Shown here: positions 54,618-63,827 of the stretch, piece by piece
Layout of the letters: each line of letters starts with the position of its first letter
How positions within the stretch are numbered: position 1 is the stretch's first letter
NCBI GenBank assembly: GCA_023461075.1
Contig: JAEWNY010000076.1
Coordinates: forward strand, 1-64,000
From: Pseudomonadota bacterium
GTDB taxonomy: Bacteria; Pseudomonadota; Gammaproteobacteria; Xanthomonadales; Xanthomonadaceae
Direction: 5' to 3'
DNA length: 64,000 nucleotides
Program-made: the position numbers and the translations under genes
The notes under the pieces: generated by a model
What the model saw: only the letters and a program-made list of their open reading frames with translations
Database searches by the model: none
Told to the model about the DNA's origin: nothing

Positions 54618-56375
54618 TTGGAAGTCCTGAGCAACATCGACCTGAAGCTCCTCGGCGGCGCCTTGCTGGTGCTCGCCGGGGTGGCCTCGTCGTTGCTGGC
54701 CCGCCGGTTCGGCGCTCCGTTGTTGCTGGTGTTCCTGGTACTGGGCCTGCTGTTGGGCGTGGACGGCCCCGGCGGCATCCGCTGGAGCAACACCCAAGTC
54801 ACCTACCAGATCGGCGCACTCGCGTTGGCCCTGATCCTGTTCGATGGTGGCCTGCAGACAAAGGCGGCGGCAGTGCGCGGCGTGGTGCTGCCATCACTGA
54901 TGCTGGCCACGATCGGCGTGGTCGCCACCGCCGCGCTGACCGGAGCAGCCGCATGGTACCTCCTGGAACTGCGACCGGCCCAGGCGCTCTTGCTCGGCAC
55001 CGTGATCGCCTCGACCGATGCGGCGGCGGTGTTCTTCCTGTTGCGTGCCGGCGGGCTGCATCTGGAGCGGCGCACCGGCAGCACGCTGGAGTTGGAGTCC
55101 GGATCCAACGACCCGATCGCCATCTTCATGACCCTGACCCTCACCCAATGGCTGAGCGGCGCGCTGCAGGGCGCCGGCTACCTGGGCATCGGATTCGAGA
55201 TCGTCTGGGCCGCGCTCGGTGGCCTCGCGCTCGGCTACCTGGGCGGCCGCATCATCGTCTGGGCCTTGAACACGCTCAACCTGCCACCGGGTCTGCACCC
55301 GTGGTTGGCGATGGCCTCGGCAGTCGCGCTGTTCGCCATCACCAACAGCCTGGGCGGCAGCGGCTACGTGGCGGTCTATCTGGCCGGCATCGTCGTCGCC
55401 AACCGCCCGGTGCGCGCGCGCAACGAAGTGATGTCGGTGCAGGACGCGGTGACCTGGTTCGCGCAACTGGTGATGTTCCTGCTGCTCGGTCTGCTGGCCA
55501 CGCCCAGCCGCCTGCTCGACGTGCTCTGGCCTGCGCTCGGCGTGGCTGCCTTCCTGATGTTCGTCGCGCGCCCACTCTCGGTCGCGTTGTGCCTGCTGCC
55601 GTTCCGCTATCGTCCCGGTGAGATCGGGTTCATCGCCTGGGTCGGCCTGCGCGGCGCGGTCGGCATCTTCCTCGCTTCCATTCCCCTGCTCGCGGGACTC
55701 GAGAAGGCGTGGCTCTACTTCAACGTCGCCTTCGTGGTGGTGCTGGCTTCGCTGACCATCCAGGGCTGGACGCTGCCATTCGCCGCGCGAGTGTTCGATG
55801 TCGCGGTGCCGCGCACCGATCCCGACACCCGCCGCGTCCAGCTGGACCTGCCAGGCCAGCTCGAATACGACCTGCTCGGCTATCGAGTTCCGGCCGGCAG
55901 CAAGGCCCTGCAGGCGGAAAGCTGGCCACTCAACGTGCGGCTGATGATGGCGGTACGCGCCGGCAAGGTGATGACGGCCGAGGAAGCCGGCGAGCTGCAA
56001 GCAGACGATTACGCCTATTTGCTCGCCCCCACCGGCTCTGCCCGCCGCCTCGACTGGCTGTTCGTCGGCAAGGAAGCTGCGATCGATGCCGCGCAGGCCA
56101 GCTTCGGCAGTTTCATCCTGCCCGGTGATGTCGCGCTGGGCGAGCTCGCGCAGTTTTATGGATTACGCATCCCCAAGCGCTTTTCCGCCCGCACCGCCGC
56201 GGAACTGTTCGATGAACGCTTCGATGATCAGCCGCAGATCGGCGATCGTCTCGCGCTAGGGCCGGCCACGTTGATCGTCCGCGCGATGAAGGACGACCGC
56301 GTCGCCCAGGTCGGGCTGGAATTCGTCAGCCTGGGCGAGCGCCTGATCAGCGGTGGCAGGACGCCGAACGCCTGA
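54618..56375 (+). CDS. nhaP2: NhaP2/CvrA-type K+/H+ antiporter
   Basis: 585 residues from TTG 54618, which gives LSNIDLKLLGGALLVLAG and the normal family length (about 580); the frame is open to 54060 but the lead is non-homologous. A CPA1 antiporter domain with about twelve helices includes LILFDGGLQT, VIASTDAAAVFFLLR (the ion-site Asp) and LESGSNDPIAIF. Cytoplasmic TrkA_C (about 410-490) and CorC/HlyC-like (about 500-580) domains follow. TAGACT at 54581-54586 is a -10-like box. Exports K+ in exchange for protons. Confidence 0.88.
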   Translation: MEVLSNIDLKLLGGALLVLAGVASSLLARRFGAPLLLVFLVLGLLLGVDGPGGIRWSNTQVTYQIGALALALILFDGGLQTKAAAVRGVVLPSLMLATIGVVATAALTGAAAWYLLELRPAQALLLGTVIASTDAAAVFFLLRAGGLHLERRTGSTLELESGSNDPIAIFMTLTLTQWLSGALQGAGYLGIGFEIVWAALGGLALGYLGGRIIVWALNTLNLPPGLHPWLAMASAVALFAITNSLGGSGYVAVYLAGIVVANRPVRARNEVMSVQDAVTWFAQLVMFLLLGLLATPSRLLDVLWPALGVAAFLMFVARPLSVALCLLPFRYRPGEIGFIAWVGLRGAVGIFLASIPLLAGLEKAWLYFNVAFVVVLASLTIQGWTLPFAARVFDVAVPRTDPDTRRVQLDLPGQLEYDLLGYRVPAGSKALQAESWPLNVRLMMAVRAGKVMTAEEAGELQADDYAYLLAPTGSARRLDWLFVGKEAAIDAAQASFGSFILPGDVALGELAQFYGLRIPKRFSARTAAELFDERFDDQPQIGDRLALGPATLIVRAMKDDRVAQVGLEFVSLGERLISGGRTPNA

Positions 56376-56382
56376 GACCCGC

Positions 56383-56405
56383 AGCGGGCCCGTCCATGGC
56401 CCGCT
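56383..56405. terminator. Hairpin between convergent antiporter and aceA genes
   Basis: Eight-base arms AGCGGGCC (56383-56390) and GGCCCGCT (56398-56405), loop CGTCCAT, then TT on the plus strand. The U tract is short, so efficiency is uncertain. Confidence 0.5.
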
Positions 56406-56417
56406 TTCACTATCCCT

Positions 56418-57713
56418 TCAAGCGGCCACGCGTTCGCCGTGGAACTGTTCTTCCTCGGTGCTGCCCTTCAGCGCGACCGTCGAGGACTTGCCGCCCTGGA
56501 TCGTCTGGGTGACCGCATCGAAATAACCGGTACCCACTTCGCGCTGGTGCTTGACCGCGGTGAAGCCCTTGTCGGCAGCAGCGAACTCGGCTTCCTGCAA
56601 CTCGACGAAGGCGCTCATCTGCCGGCGCGCATAACCATGCGCGAGATTGAACATGCCGTAGTTGAGCGCGTGGAAACCGGCCAAGGTAATGAACTGGAAC
56701 CTGTAGCCCATCGCACCGAGTTCGCGCTGGAAGTTCGCGATGGTGGCGTCGTCCAGGTGCTTCTTCCAGTTGAACGAAGGCGAGCAGTTGTAGGCGAGCA
56801 GCTTGCCGGGGAACTTTGCGTGGATCGCCTCGGCGAACTTGCGCGCGAAATCGAGGTCCGGCTTGCCGGTTTCGCACCAGACCAGATCGGCGTACGGTGC
56901 GTAGGCCAGACCGCGCGAGATCGCCTGGTCAAGGCCATTGCGGGTCTTGTAGAAACCTTCGATGGTGCGCTCGCCGGTGCAGAACTGCCGGTCGTTGTCG
57001 TCGATGTCGCTGGTCAGGAGGTCGGCGGCCTCGGCATCGGTCCGGGCAACGATGATCGTCGGCACGCCCATCACGTCGGCGGCCAGGCGCGCGGCGGTCA
57101 GCTTCTCGACCGCTTCGCGGCTCGGCACCAGCACCTTGCCGCCCATGTGCCCGCATTTCTTGACACTGGCAAGCTGGTCCTCGAAATGCACGCCGGCAGC
57201 GCCCGCCTCGATCATCGCCTTCATCAACTCGAAGGCATTGAGCACGCCGCCGAAACCCGCCTCGGCATCGGCGACGATCGGCTGCAGAAAGTCGATGGCG
57301 TCATCGCCCTCTGCATGATGCAACTGGTCGGCGCGCAACAGCGTGTTGTTGATGCGCTTGACCACCTGTGGCACCGAATTGGCCGGGTACAACGACTGGT
57401 CCGGGTACATCTCGCCGGCCAGGTTGGCATCGGCCGCGACCTGCCAGCCGCTCAGGTAGATCGCCTTCAGCCCGGCCTTGACCTGCTGCATGGCCTGGTT
57501 GCCGGTCAGCGCGCCGAGCGCGTTGACGAAAGGCTCGCTGTTCACCGACTTCCACAGCTTTTCGGCACCGAGCCGTGCAATCGAGTGTTCGACGTGCACC
57601 GTTCCGCGTAGGCGTACCACGTCCTCGGCACTGTATTCGCGTTTGATGCCGGCCCAACGCGGGTTGTTGTCCCAGTCCAGTTGCAGTTGTTGCGCGGTCG
57701 GTTGCATATTCAT
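56418..57713 (-). CDS. aceA: Isocitrate lyase
   Basis: 431 residues. Cleaves isocitrate to glyoxylate and succinate, the first step of the glyoxylate shunt. The catalytic signature KKCGHM is near 193-198; [23 protein letters not shown] and [10 protein letters not shown] are Mg and substrate loops. It follows aceB by about 56 nt on the same strand. No aceK is adjacent, so control of isocitrate dehydrogenase by phosphorylation, if present, is elsewhere. A short alternative start lies two codons downstream. Confidence 0.97.
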   Translation of the reverse strand: MNMQPTAQQLQLDWDNNPRWAGIKREYSAEDVVRLRGTVHVEHSIARLGAEKLWKSVNSEPFVNALGALTGNQAMQQVKAGLKAIYLSGWQVAADANLAGEMYPDQSLYPANSVPQVVKRINNTLLRADQLHHAEGDDAIDFLQPIVADAEAGFGGVLNAFELMKAMIEAGAAGVHFEDQLASVKKCGHMGGKVLVPSREAVEKLTAARLAADVMGVPTIIVARTDAEAADLLTSDIDDNDRQFCTGERTIEGFYKTRNGLDQAISRGLAYAPYADLVWCETGKPDLDFARKFAEAIHAKFPGKLLAYNCSPSFNWKKHLDDATIANFQRELGAMGYRFQFITLAGFHALNYGMFNLAHGYARRQMSAFVELQEAEFAAADKGFTAVKHQREVGTGYFDAVTQTIQGGKSSTVALKGSTEEEQFHGERVAA

Positions 57714-57769
57714 GGCGATGTCCTCGATGGGTGATGCGGGTGGATGCGACTGCCTGAAGTCGATGCGAC

Positions 57770-59365
57770 TCAGTCGAAGCGTTCGTAGGCTGGCAAGGTG
57801 AGGAACTCGGCGAGGGTGTCGCTGCGGGTCATCTGCACCAGCAGGTCGATGGCCTCGTCGATGCGCGTCCTGCCGGGGAACTCACCCTCGGCGGCGAGAC
57901 GCGAGGGCAGGCCGATCAGCGCGCGTTCGAGCAAGGCCCAATCCATCGGCGTGCCGTCCTCGAGCAGCAAGGGTTGGCGCCCGGGCCGGTGCGGATCGGC
58001 GTCGTGATGCAGCCACTGCCACAGTTGCGCGCGCGCGATCTCGGCGGTGGCGGCATCCTCCATCAACCAGTGGATCGGCACGCAGCCGTTGCCGTCGAGC
58101 CACGCCGCCAAGTAACGCACGCAGACTTCGACATTGCCTTCGAAGCCTTTCGTGGTGATGGTGCCGAGGCTTGGGCGCAGCAGGTCTTCAGCATCGACAT
58201 CGACATCCGTGCGCAGCACGTCCTGCTGGTTCGCCTCCGGCATGTGGGCATCGAATACTTCGCGTGCCAGTGGGATCAGCGCCGGATGTGCCACCCAAGT
58301 GCCATCGTGGCCGGCCTTCACCTCGCGCAGCTTGTCGTTGCGCACGCGGTCGAGTGCCTGCGCATTCGCCTCGGCATCGACCGAGATCGGGATCTGTGCG
58401 GCCATCCCGCCCATCGCATGCGCGCCGCGACGGTGGCAGGTTCGGATCAGCAGCTCGGAATACGCTTTGAGGAACGGCTGCGTCATCGTCACCTGGCCGC
58501 GCTCGGGCAGTACGCGATCGCGATGCGCGCGCAGGGTCTTGATGTACGAGAAGATGTAATCCCAGCGCCCGCAGTTGAGCCCGACGATGCGCGAGCGCAG
58601 CGCGTGCAGGATCTCGTCCATCTCGAACGCGGCCGGTAGCGTCTCGATCAGTACGGTCACCTTCATCTGCCCGTTCGGCAGGCCAAGCGCCTGCTCGATG
58701 TGGTCGAAAACCGCGTTCCACAGCACGGCCTCCTCCATCGACTGCAGCTTGGGCAGATAGAAATAAGGTCCGCGATCCTTCGCAGCGAGCACGTCCGCGT
58801 TGTGTAAACAGAACAGTCCGATATCGAAGAGTGAAGCCGACATGCGTTCGCCATCGACCAGCACGTGCTTCTCGTCGAGGTGCCAGCCGCGCGGACGCAC
58901 GATCAGCACCGCGCGTTCGGCCTCGGGCTTGAGCGCATACGCCTTGCCGTTGGGTGCAGTGAAGGCGAGCGTGCCGGCGATGGCCTCGCGCAGCGCGAGC
59001 TGGCCTTCGAGCAGGTTGGCCCAGGTCGGGCTGGTGCTGTCCTCGAAATCGGCCATGTAGCACTTCGCACCGGAATTGAGCGCGTTGATGACCATCTTCG
59101 GATCGACCGGGCCGGTGATCTCGACCCGACGATCCAGCAATGCTTCGGGGATCGACGCGACCCGCCAATCACCTTCACGGATTGCTGAGGTGTCGCTGCG
59201 GAACGCCGGCAGCTGGCCGGCATCGAAACGGGCCTGGCGCTCGCCCTCGAAAGCGCGGTGCAGGCTGGTCAGGAACACCCGCGCAGCGGGGGTGAGCAGA
59301 GTGGCCTGCCGCGGCGCATCGGCGGTGACGATGAGCGCAGGCAGGGGTTGGAGGACGGCTGACAT
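57770..59365 (-). CDS. aceB: Malate synthase A
   Basis: 531 residues from ATG 59365, with GGAG about ten bases upstream; an in-frame GTG at 59378-59380 adds five residues. Condenses glyoxylate and acetyl-CoA to malate. [13 protein letters not shown] and the signature [20 protein letters not shown] (about 262-281) place it in the AceB group; the HGTWVAHP segment carries the acetyl-CoA site and catalytic Asp lies near 450. It leads aceA in the operon and faces a LysR gene with a palindrome between. Confidence 0.97.
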   Translation of the reverse strand: MSAVLQPLPALIVTADAPRQATLLTPAARVFLTSLHRAFEGERQARFDAGQLPAFRSDTSAIREGDWRVASIPEALLDRRVEITGPVDPKMVINALNSGAKCYMADFEDSTSPTWANLLEGQLALREAIAGTLAFTAPNGKAYALKPEAERAVLIVRPRGWHLDEKHVLVDGERMSASLFDIGLFCLHNADVLAAKDRGPYFYLPKLQSMEEAVLWNAVFDHIEQALGLPNGQMKVTVLIETLPAAFEMDEILHALRSRIVGLNCGRWDYIFSYIKTLRAHRDRVLPERGQVTMTQPFLKAYSELLIRTCHRRGAHAMGGMAAQIPISVDAEANAQALDRVRNDKLREVKAGHDGTWVAHPALIPLAREVFDAHMPEANQQDVLRTDVDVDAEDLLRPSLGTITTKGFEGNVEVCVRYLAAWLDGNGCVPIHWLMEDAATAEIARAQLWQWLHHDADPHRPGRQPLLLEDGTPMDWALLERALIGLPSRLAAEGEFPGRTRIDEAIDLLVQMTRSDTLAEFLTLPAYERFD

Positions 59366-59420
59366 CGGATTGGGCTCCACGCATTGCTGTGGTGCACAAC
59401 ATCCGCCGCCGTATCCATAT

Positions 59421-59441
59421 TTGACAAGACATAGTTGTCAA
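59421..59441. promoter_or_regulatory. Palindromic operator with two opposed TTGACA boxes, aceB / LysR intergenic
   Basis: TTGACAA (59421-59427) and TTGTCAA (59435-59441) are perfect inverted arms around a seven-base centre. It is a T-N11-A compatible site as used by LysR regulators, and each arm also holds a consensus -35 hexamer, one per strand, so bound protein would cover both promoters. Candidate -10 boxes are weak: TACTAAAT to the right and TATGGA to the left on the minus strand. Confidence 0.7.
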
Positions 59442-59481
59442 TACTAAATATTTGGAAATCAAATACGGCAGCTGACCGCCC

Positions 59482-60453
59482 TTGCCCGTGACTCAACCCG
59501 CTGAATTCCCGAGATTTTCCTACAAGGGCAGTCGGCTCAAACCGTTGCGGGCGTTCTGCCAAGTAGCGCGGCTGGGCTCGGTCTCTCGCGCGGCGGAGGC
59601 CCTGTTCCTCAGCCAACCAGCGGTGACCCTGCAGGTGCAGGCCTTGGAACGCGAACTGGGCGCGCGGCTGTTGGACCGCAGCGGACGCCGCATGACCCTC
59701 ACCCGCGAAGGCGAGTTGTTCTATGAAATGGCTCGCCCCTTGCTGGAAGGTCTGGATGGACTGGACGCCGGCTTCCGCGAAAAACTGGCAGGGTTGGATG
59801 CCGGGGAACTGCACGTGGCGGCCGGCAGTTCCACCATCCTCTACCTGCTGCCGCAGATCGTCGCCGCCTTCCGGGAGCGCCATCCGGACATCCGCCTCAG
59901 CCTGCACAACGTGACTGGCGCAAGCGGCCTTGAATTGATGCGCTCGGACAAGGTGGACCTTGCCGTTGGCTCGATGCTCGATATTCCTGCCGATCTCGAC
60001 TACTCGCCAGTGCAGGAGTTCGAGCCCTTGCTGATCACGCCGCTTGGCCATCCCCTCTCCGACAAGCCGGACATCACGCTGGCGGACCTTTCGCCATACG
60101 GACTGATCCTGCCGCCGCAACGCCTGACCACTTACCGGCTGGTGGACCTCGTCTTCCAGCGTGCACGTGTTCCGTTCACGGTCGCGCTTGAGGTCGGCGG
60201 CTGGGAAGTGATCAAGCAGTACGTGGCGATGGGGCAAGGCATCAGCATCGTCACCTCGATCTGCATCACCGATGCGGATCGGCAGCGTCTGGCTGCACGT
60301 TCGCTGTCGAAGTTCTTTCCCGCCCGCAGCTACGGCGTGGTGAAGCGACGCGGAAAATACCTGTCTTCGCAGGCACGCGCCTTCGTCGAACTGATCCAGC
60401 CCAGCTTGCTGGCACCGCGCGGTTACGACCAGACCGGTCCGTCGGAGCGTTAG
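59482..60453 (+). CDS. LysR-type regulator, CysB-like, divergent from aceBA
   Basis: 323 residues. The winged helix-turn-helix is at about 20-80 (FCQVARLGSVSRAAEALFLSQPAVTLQVQALE); the effector domain resembles CysB/CbbR types. Start is TTG 59482, with GTG 59488 two codons later an alternative; no ribosome site is obvious. Position and the palindrome suggest it controls aceB-aceA and its own gene; the effector is unknown. Its stop overlaps the end of the convergent DUF2214 gene by four bases. Confidence 0.92.
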   Translation: MPVTQPAEFPRFSYKGSRLKPLRAFCQVARLGSVSRAAEALFLSQPAVTLQVQALERELGARLLDRSGRRMTLTREGELFYEMARPLLEGLDGLDAGFREKLAGLDAGELHVAAGSSTILYLLPQIVAAFRERHPDIRLSLHNVTGASGLELMRSDKVDLAVGSMLDIPADLDYSPVQEFEPLLITPLGHPLSDKPDITLADLSPYGLILPPQRLTTYRLVDLVFQRARVPFTVALEVGGWEVIKQYVAMGQGISIVTSICITDADRQRLAARSLSKFFPARSYGVVKRRGKYLSSQARAFVELIQPSLLAPRGYDQTGPSER

Positions 60454-60908
60454 CCGAGGTAGCCGATGCCTTTGGCCATCAGGCTGGCGCAGATGACCAA
60501 CGGCACCAGCAGTGCCAATTGCCAGTGGATGCTGCGACGGAGCGCATCGATTCGGGCGGGCGCGAGCGTGTGTGATGGATCGTCGCGCAACGCCTTGCCG
60601 GCACGCAGGTAAGCCAGCGTCGGACCGATCGACAGCAGGCCGATCGTGACGAACAGGCCCAGCTTGATCCAGAACGGGATCGAATGCAGATAGTAGGCCG
60701 CGCCCTTCTCGAACACGAACACGCGCGCGAAACCAAACGCCAGCAGCGCCAGCGCCGACACGCCGTAGACCGCATCCACCTTGCGCAGGCGCGTGATCGC
60801 CTCGCGGCCGACGCTGCCCGAAAGCAGCGCCCACTCCATTGCCAGTGCCGCGACCAGCGCGAAGGCCGCGATGAAATGTCCGGCCGCGATCCAGGTGGCT
60901 GTACTCAT
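60450..60908 (-). CDS. DUF2214-family membrane protein
   Basis: 152 residues and four hydrophobic helices. FIAAFALVAALAMEWALL and RVFVFEKGAAYYLHSIPFWIKLGLF are the family landmarks. No function is known. It is the last gene of a six-gene minus-strand run, ten bases after the DUF1428 gene, and its 3' end overlaps the LysR gene. Confidence 0.82.
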   Translation of the reverse strand: MSTATWIAAGHFIAAFALVAALAMEWALLSGSVGREAITRLRKVDAVYGVSALALLAFGFARVFVFEKGAAYYLHSIPFWIKLGLFVTIGLLSIGPTLAYLRAGKALRDDPSHTLAPARIDALRRSIHWQLALLVPLVICASLMAKGIGYLG

Positions 60909-60918
60909 GGACTTGACC

Positions 60919-61281
60919 TCACTCCCGCACGATGGGCTTGAAGCCGCCCCACATCATCCGTTGGCTGTCGAAGATCGGCTTCATCTTCTCGGCCAGTGCC
61001 ACGACGCGCGGATCCCGCATCGCCTTCGCGTTGCAGACCTCACGCACCTCTCGCGACGGATAGGTGATCCAGGAAAACACCACCAGTTCGTCATCCTGCA
61101 GTTGCACCGATCCGGAGAACGAGCGGACGTCACCAGACTGCATGTCATCCGCGATGCATTCGACGTAGTCGATGGCGCCGTACTCCTTCCACACCGCACT
61201 GCATGCCTGCGCGATCGCCCGGTAGGCCTCGACGTCCGCCTTGGGCACCGGCAACACGTAGCCATCGACATAGATGCTCAT
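60919..61281 (-). CDS. DUF1428-family protein
   Basis: 120 residues from ATG 61281. YVDGYVLPVP at the start, CIADDMQSG in the middle, VFSWITYPSRE and RMMWGGFKPIV at the end match DUF1428 (RNA-signal-recognition-particle 4.5S annotated in old records, a misnomer). The fold is a ferredoxin-like dimer of unknown role. Start overlaps the stop of the PhnB-like gene by ATGA. Confidence 0.87.
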   Translation of the reverse strand: MSIYVDGYVLPVPKADVEAYRAIAQACSAVWKEYGAIDYVECIADDMQSGDVRSFSGSVQLQDDELVVFSWITYPSREVREVCNAKAMRDPRVVALAEKMKPIFDSQRMMWGGFKPIVRE

Positions 61282-61694
61282 GGCTCGGCGCGCATTTCGC
61301 AGTTGACCATCCACGACACGCCGAACTTGTCGGTGCACATGCCGAAGCGCTCGGCCCAGAAGGTCTTTTCCAGCGGCATGGTCACGTTGCCGCCTTCCGA
61401 GATGCCGGCGAAGTAGCGCTCGGCATTGGCGACATCCTTGGCATTCACCGACAGCGAAAAGCCGCCAAAGGGCTGCCCGTAAGCCGGTGGGCAGTCGGCA
61501 CCCATCAGGATCGAACCATCGGGGAACTGCAGGGTGGCGTGCATGATCTTGCTGCCGTCCCCATTCGGCGCCTGGTCGGCCATCGGCGATTCCGCCCACG
61601 TGTGGGAGAACAGGCACTTCGCGCCGAAGACGCTCTGGTAGTGGTCAAACGCGGCCTTGCAATCGCCGTTGGGGAAGTTGAGGTAAGGATTCAT
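61278..61694 (-). CDS. PhnB-like VOC-family protein
   Basis: 138 residues. MNPYLNFPNGDCKAAFDHYQSVFG is the opening of the PhnB-like branch of the vicinal oxygen chelate fold, and FGMCTDKFGVSWMVN the closing strand. Several such proteins are annotated as glyoxalase or 3-demethylubiquinone methyltransferase without evidence. No catalytic role is claimed. Followed by DUF1428 through an ATGA overlap. Confidence 0.88.
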   Translation of the reverse strand: MNPYLNFPNGDCKAAFDHYQSVFGAKCLFSHTWAESPMADQAPNGDGSKIMHATLQFPDGSILMGADCPPAYGQPFGGFSLSVNAKDVANAERYFAGISEGGNVTMPLEKTFWAERFGMCTDKFGVSWMVNCEMRAEP

Positions 61695-61724
61695 CGGTTC
61701 TCTGCCAAGGGTGTGGGTTCGGGG

Positions 61725-62150
61725 TCAATCCTGCGCCGGAACAGCGCCTGCGTCCATCCAGAACGGACCCCAGCCGTGGCCGTCGGGATCATGGAAGGAA
61801 CGTTCGTACATGAAGCCGTGGTCGGTCGCCTCGTTCGGCTCGATACCGCCGTTGGCCTTCGCCGCCTCCACCATCGCATCCACTGCCGCGCGGCTGTCGA
61901 GCTGGATCGCGACGAGGCATTGCAGGGCCGTCGATGTATCGCAGATCGCCCGTTCGGTGAACGTGTTGAAGAACTCGCGCTTCAGCATCATCGCGCCCTG
62001 CTGCTCGCCCAGTGCCACGGCGATGGCGTCATCGTTGCTGAAACGCGGGTCGATCTCGAACCCCAGGGCTTCGTAGAACGCGCGGGTGCGCGCGAGATCC
62101 ACGACCGGCAGATTGATGTACAGGCCGCGCGTGCGGGTCGTCATTGTCAT
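61725..62150 (-). CDS. VOC-family (glyoxalase/bleomycin-resistance type) protein
   Basis: 141 residues. LYINLPVVDLARTRAFYEALGFEIDP is the first beta-alpha-beta unit and FHDPDGHGWGPFWMD the last. It resembles lactoylglutathione-lyase-like proteins of unknown substrate. The start overlaps the SRPBCC stop by ATGA; the PhnB-like gene follows after 30 nt. Confidence 0.88.
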   Translation of the reverse strand: MTMTTRTRGLYINLPVVDLARTRAFYEALGFEIDPRFSNDDAIAVALGEQQGAMMLKREFFNTFTERAICDTSTALQCLVAIQLDSRAAVDAMVEAAKANGGIEPNEATDHGFMYERSFHDPDGHGWGPFWMDAGAVPAQD

Positions 62151-62584
62151 TCTCCTCCTTCGACATGGCGTTTGAAGTTGTCGAGGATCGCCTGCCAGCC
62201 CTGTTGCTGCTCGTCGCGGCTGTGGCTGCCCTCGGCATCGAAGGTCTCGCGCACGGTGATGCTGTCGTCGGCGTTGTCGATGAAGGCAACCGAGACAACG
62301 CGGCCATCCTCCATCGCGTATTCCAGCCGCTCGTTCGGCGTCACACGGGCATAGGTGCCGCCGAAGTCGAAACCGGCGCTGCCATCCCTGGCTTCCATGC
62401 GCGAGCTGAACGCTCCGCCTTCGCGCAGATCGACTTGGGCGGCCGTGTGCCAGTCGCTCGAAGCCGCGTTCCAGCGCTTGATGTTATCGGGCGTGATGTC
62501 ATCCGGCGATTTCCAGGCCGACCAGACGCGGTCGATCGGCGCGCGGATCGTGCTCTCGACGGTGATCGGACTGCTGTCGCTCAT
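62147..62584 (-). CDS. SRPBCC/AHSA1-family protein
   Basis: 145 residues from ATG 62584. STIRAPIDRVWSAWKSPDDI is the typical opening of the START-like AHSA1 fold, and QQGWQAILDNFKRHVE the C-terminal helix. Such proteins bind hydrophobic ligands; many sit in clusters with VOC and DUF1428 genes, as here. The function is unknown. It is 47 nt after the first VOC gene. Confidence 0.88.
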   Translation of the reverse strand: MSDSSPITVESTIRAPIDRVWSAWKSPDDITPDNIKRWNAASSDWHTAAQVDLREGGAFSSRMEARDGSAGFDFGGTYARVTPNERLEYAMEDGRVVSVAFIDNADDSITVRETFDAEGSHSRDEQQQGWQAILDNFKRHVEGGE

Positions 62585-62631
62585 CGGTGTCTCCGCTGGT
62601 GGGACGGATGTCGTGGCATCGGCCGGCTGCA

Positions 62632-63033
62632 TCACTGCGTCGAGTGCACGCCGAACATGTTGTCGTCCGGATCGATGCCGATGCCGCAGAAGCCGTGCGG
62701 GCCGATCGAGAACTTTTCCTTGAAGATCTTGCCGCCGGCCTTCTCCACCCGGCCCAGCTCCACCGCGCAATCGAGCGAGGCGAAATAGACCAAGGTGCTG
62801 CCGCCGGAGGGAACGCCTTCCATCCTGACCAACGCGCCGCCGGCACCGACGCGGTTCTCGTCCATCGGGAAGGCCATCATCTGCATGCTTTCGGTGGACG
62901 GATCACCACCCGGATCGCCGAGCGGCTCCAGCTTCAGCGCCAGCACTTCCTCGTAGAACTTGCGCGCGCGGGTCAGGTCCTGCACGTAGATCTCGAACCA
63001 GATGACCGGATTGGGTTGCTGTTGCTCTGCCAT
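62632..63033 (-). CDS. VOC-family protein, first gene behind the TetR regulator
   Basis: 133 residues from ATG 63033, with GGAGAAG upstream. VIWFEIYVQDLTRARKFYEEVLA and GIGIDPDDNMFGVHS are the VOC fold ends. An alternative upstream start near 63156 would overlap the TetR gene and the palindrome, and is rejected. It heads the six-gene run VOC, SRPBCC, VOC, PhnB-like, DUF1428, DUF2214. Confidence 0.87.
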   Translation of the reverse strand: MAEQQQPNPVIWFEIYVQDLTRARKFYEEVLALKLEPLGDPGGDPSTESMQMMAFPMDENRVGAGGALVRMEGVPSGGSTLVYFASLDCAVELGRVEKAGGKIFKEKFSIGPHGFCGIGIDPDDNMFGVHSTQ

Positions 63034-63087
63034 GGGACTTCTCCTTGCGGGGGATCGGGTAGGCAGGATTACACCTGCTCGTGTCAG

Positions 63088-63105
63088 GACGATGTAAACA
63101 TCGTC
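63088..63105. promoter_or_regulatory. Perfect palindrome in the VOC / TetR intergenic region
   Basis: GACGATG (63088-63094) and CATCGTC (63099-63105) with centre TAAA, between divergent VOC and TetR genes. The decamer GTCAACATGA occurs at 63103-63112 and again at 63137-63146 over the TetR start. A TetR-family dimer site is the likely use. Confidence 0.55.
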
Positions 63106-63142
63106 AACATGAAGACTGCCGGATGATGTTACGCTTGTCAAC

Positions 63143-63772
63143 ATGAGCGAACACACAACAAGCGACCGCCCTACCCAGCGCGAGCGCTACCACCACGGCG
63201 ATCTCCGTCGCGCCCTGCTCGATGCCGCCCGGCACCTGCTGGAAACGGGCGCACAGGGTGGCGTCACCCTGCGTGCCGCGGCGCAGGCTGCCGGGGTCAG
63301 CGCGGCGGCACCGTATCGCCACTTCAAGGACCGCGAGGCGCTGCTGGCTGCGGTAATGACCGAAGGTTTCATCGAGCTGGCGGAAGCCACCGAGCTGGCG
63401 CGTGACGAGGCACCGGATCCAATCTCCGCCTATCTCGCCATCGGCCATGCCTATCTCGGCTTTGCAGTGGCCAATCCGCGACTGTATCGGTTGATGTTCG
63501 GCATCGAATGCAACAAGCCCGGCCACCCTGACCTGCTCGCCGCCGAGCAGCGCGCGTTCGGCGTGGTGATGCAGGCCGCGCGCGATTGCGCCGCGGCCGG
63601 CGTCATCGGTACGCGGGCACCCGAGCATGTGGCGCTGGCCGGCTGGACCATCGTCCATGGCTTGGCCACCCTGCACGTGGACGGCGCGCTGGGCGTGGTA
63701 TTGCCGATGACGTTGCCGGATGCGGCCGAGGCGCTGTTCTCTATCCTGATAGAGGGCGTAGAGCCGCGTTGA
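63143..63772 (+). CDS. TetR-family transcriptional regulator
   Basis: 209 residues. Helix-turn-helix at about 20-66: YHHGDLRRALLDAARHLLETGAQ and AAGVSAAAPYRHFKDREALLAAV. The C-terminal ligand domain resembles the WHG group (ANPRLYRLMFG). The divergent VOC operon and the palindrome suggest local and self control; the ligand is unknown. The ATG at 63143 lies in the second copy of the GTCAACATGA repeat; an ATG at 63109 is out of the preferred frame. Confidence 0.92.
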   Translation: MSEHTTSDRPTQRERYHHGDLRRALLDAARHLLETGAQGGVTLRAAAQAAGVSAAAPYRHFKDREALLAAVMTEGFIELAEATELARDEAPDPISAYLAIGHAYLGFAVANPRLYRLMFGIECNKPGHPDLLAAEQRAFGVVMQAARDCAAAGVIGTRAPEHVALAGWTIVHGLATLHVDGALGVVLPMTLPDAAEALFSILIEGVEPR

Positions 63773-63827
63773 ATCGGGGGTTGCCGCGCGCACCGGGTGC
63801 TGCCACCCCCATCACCTTGGTCCGCGC

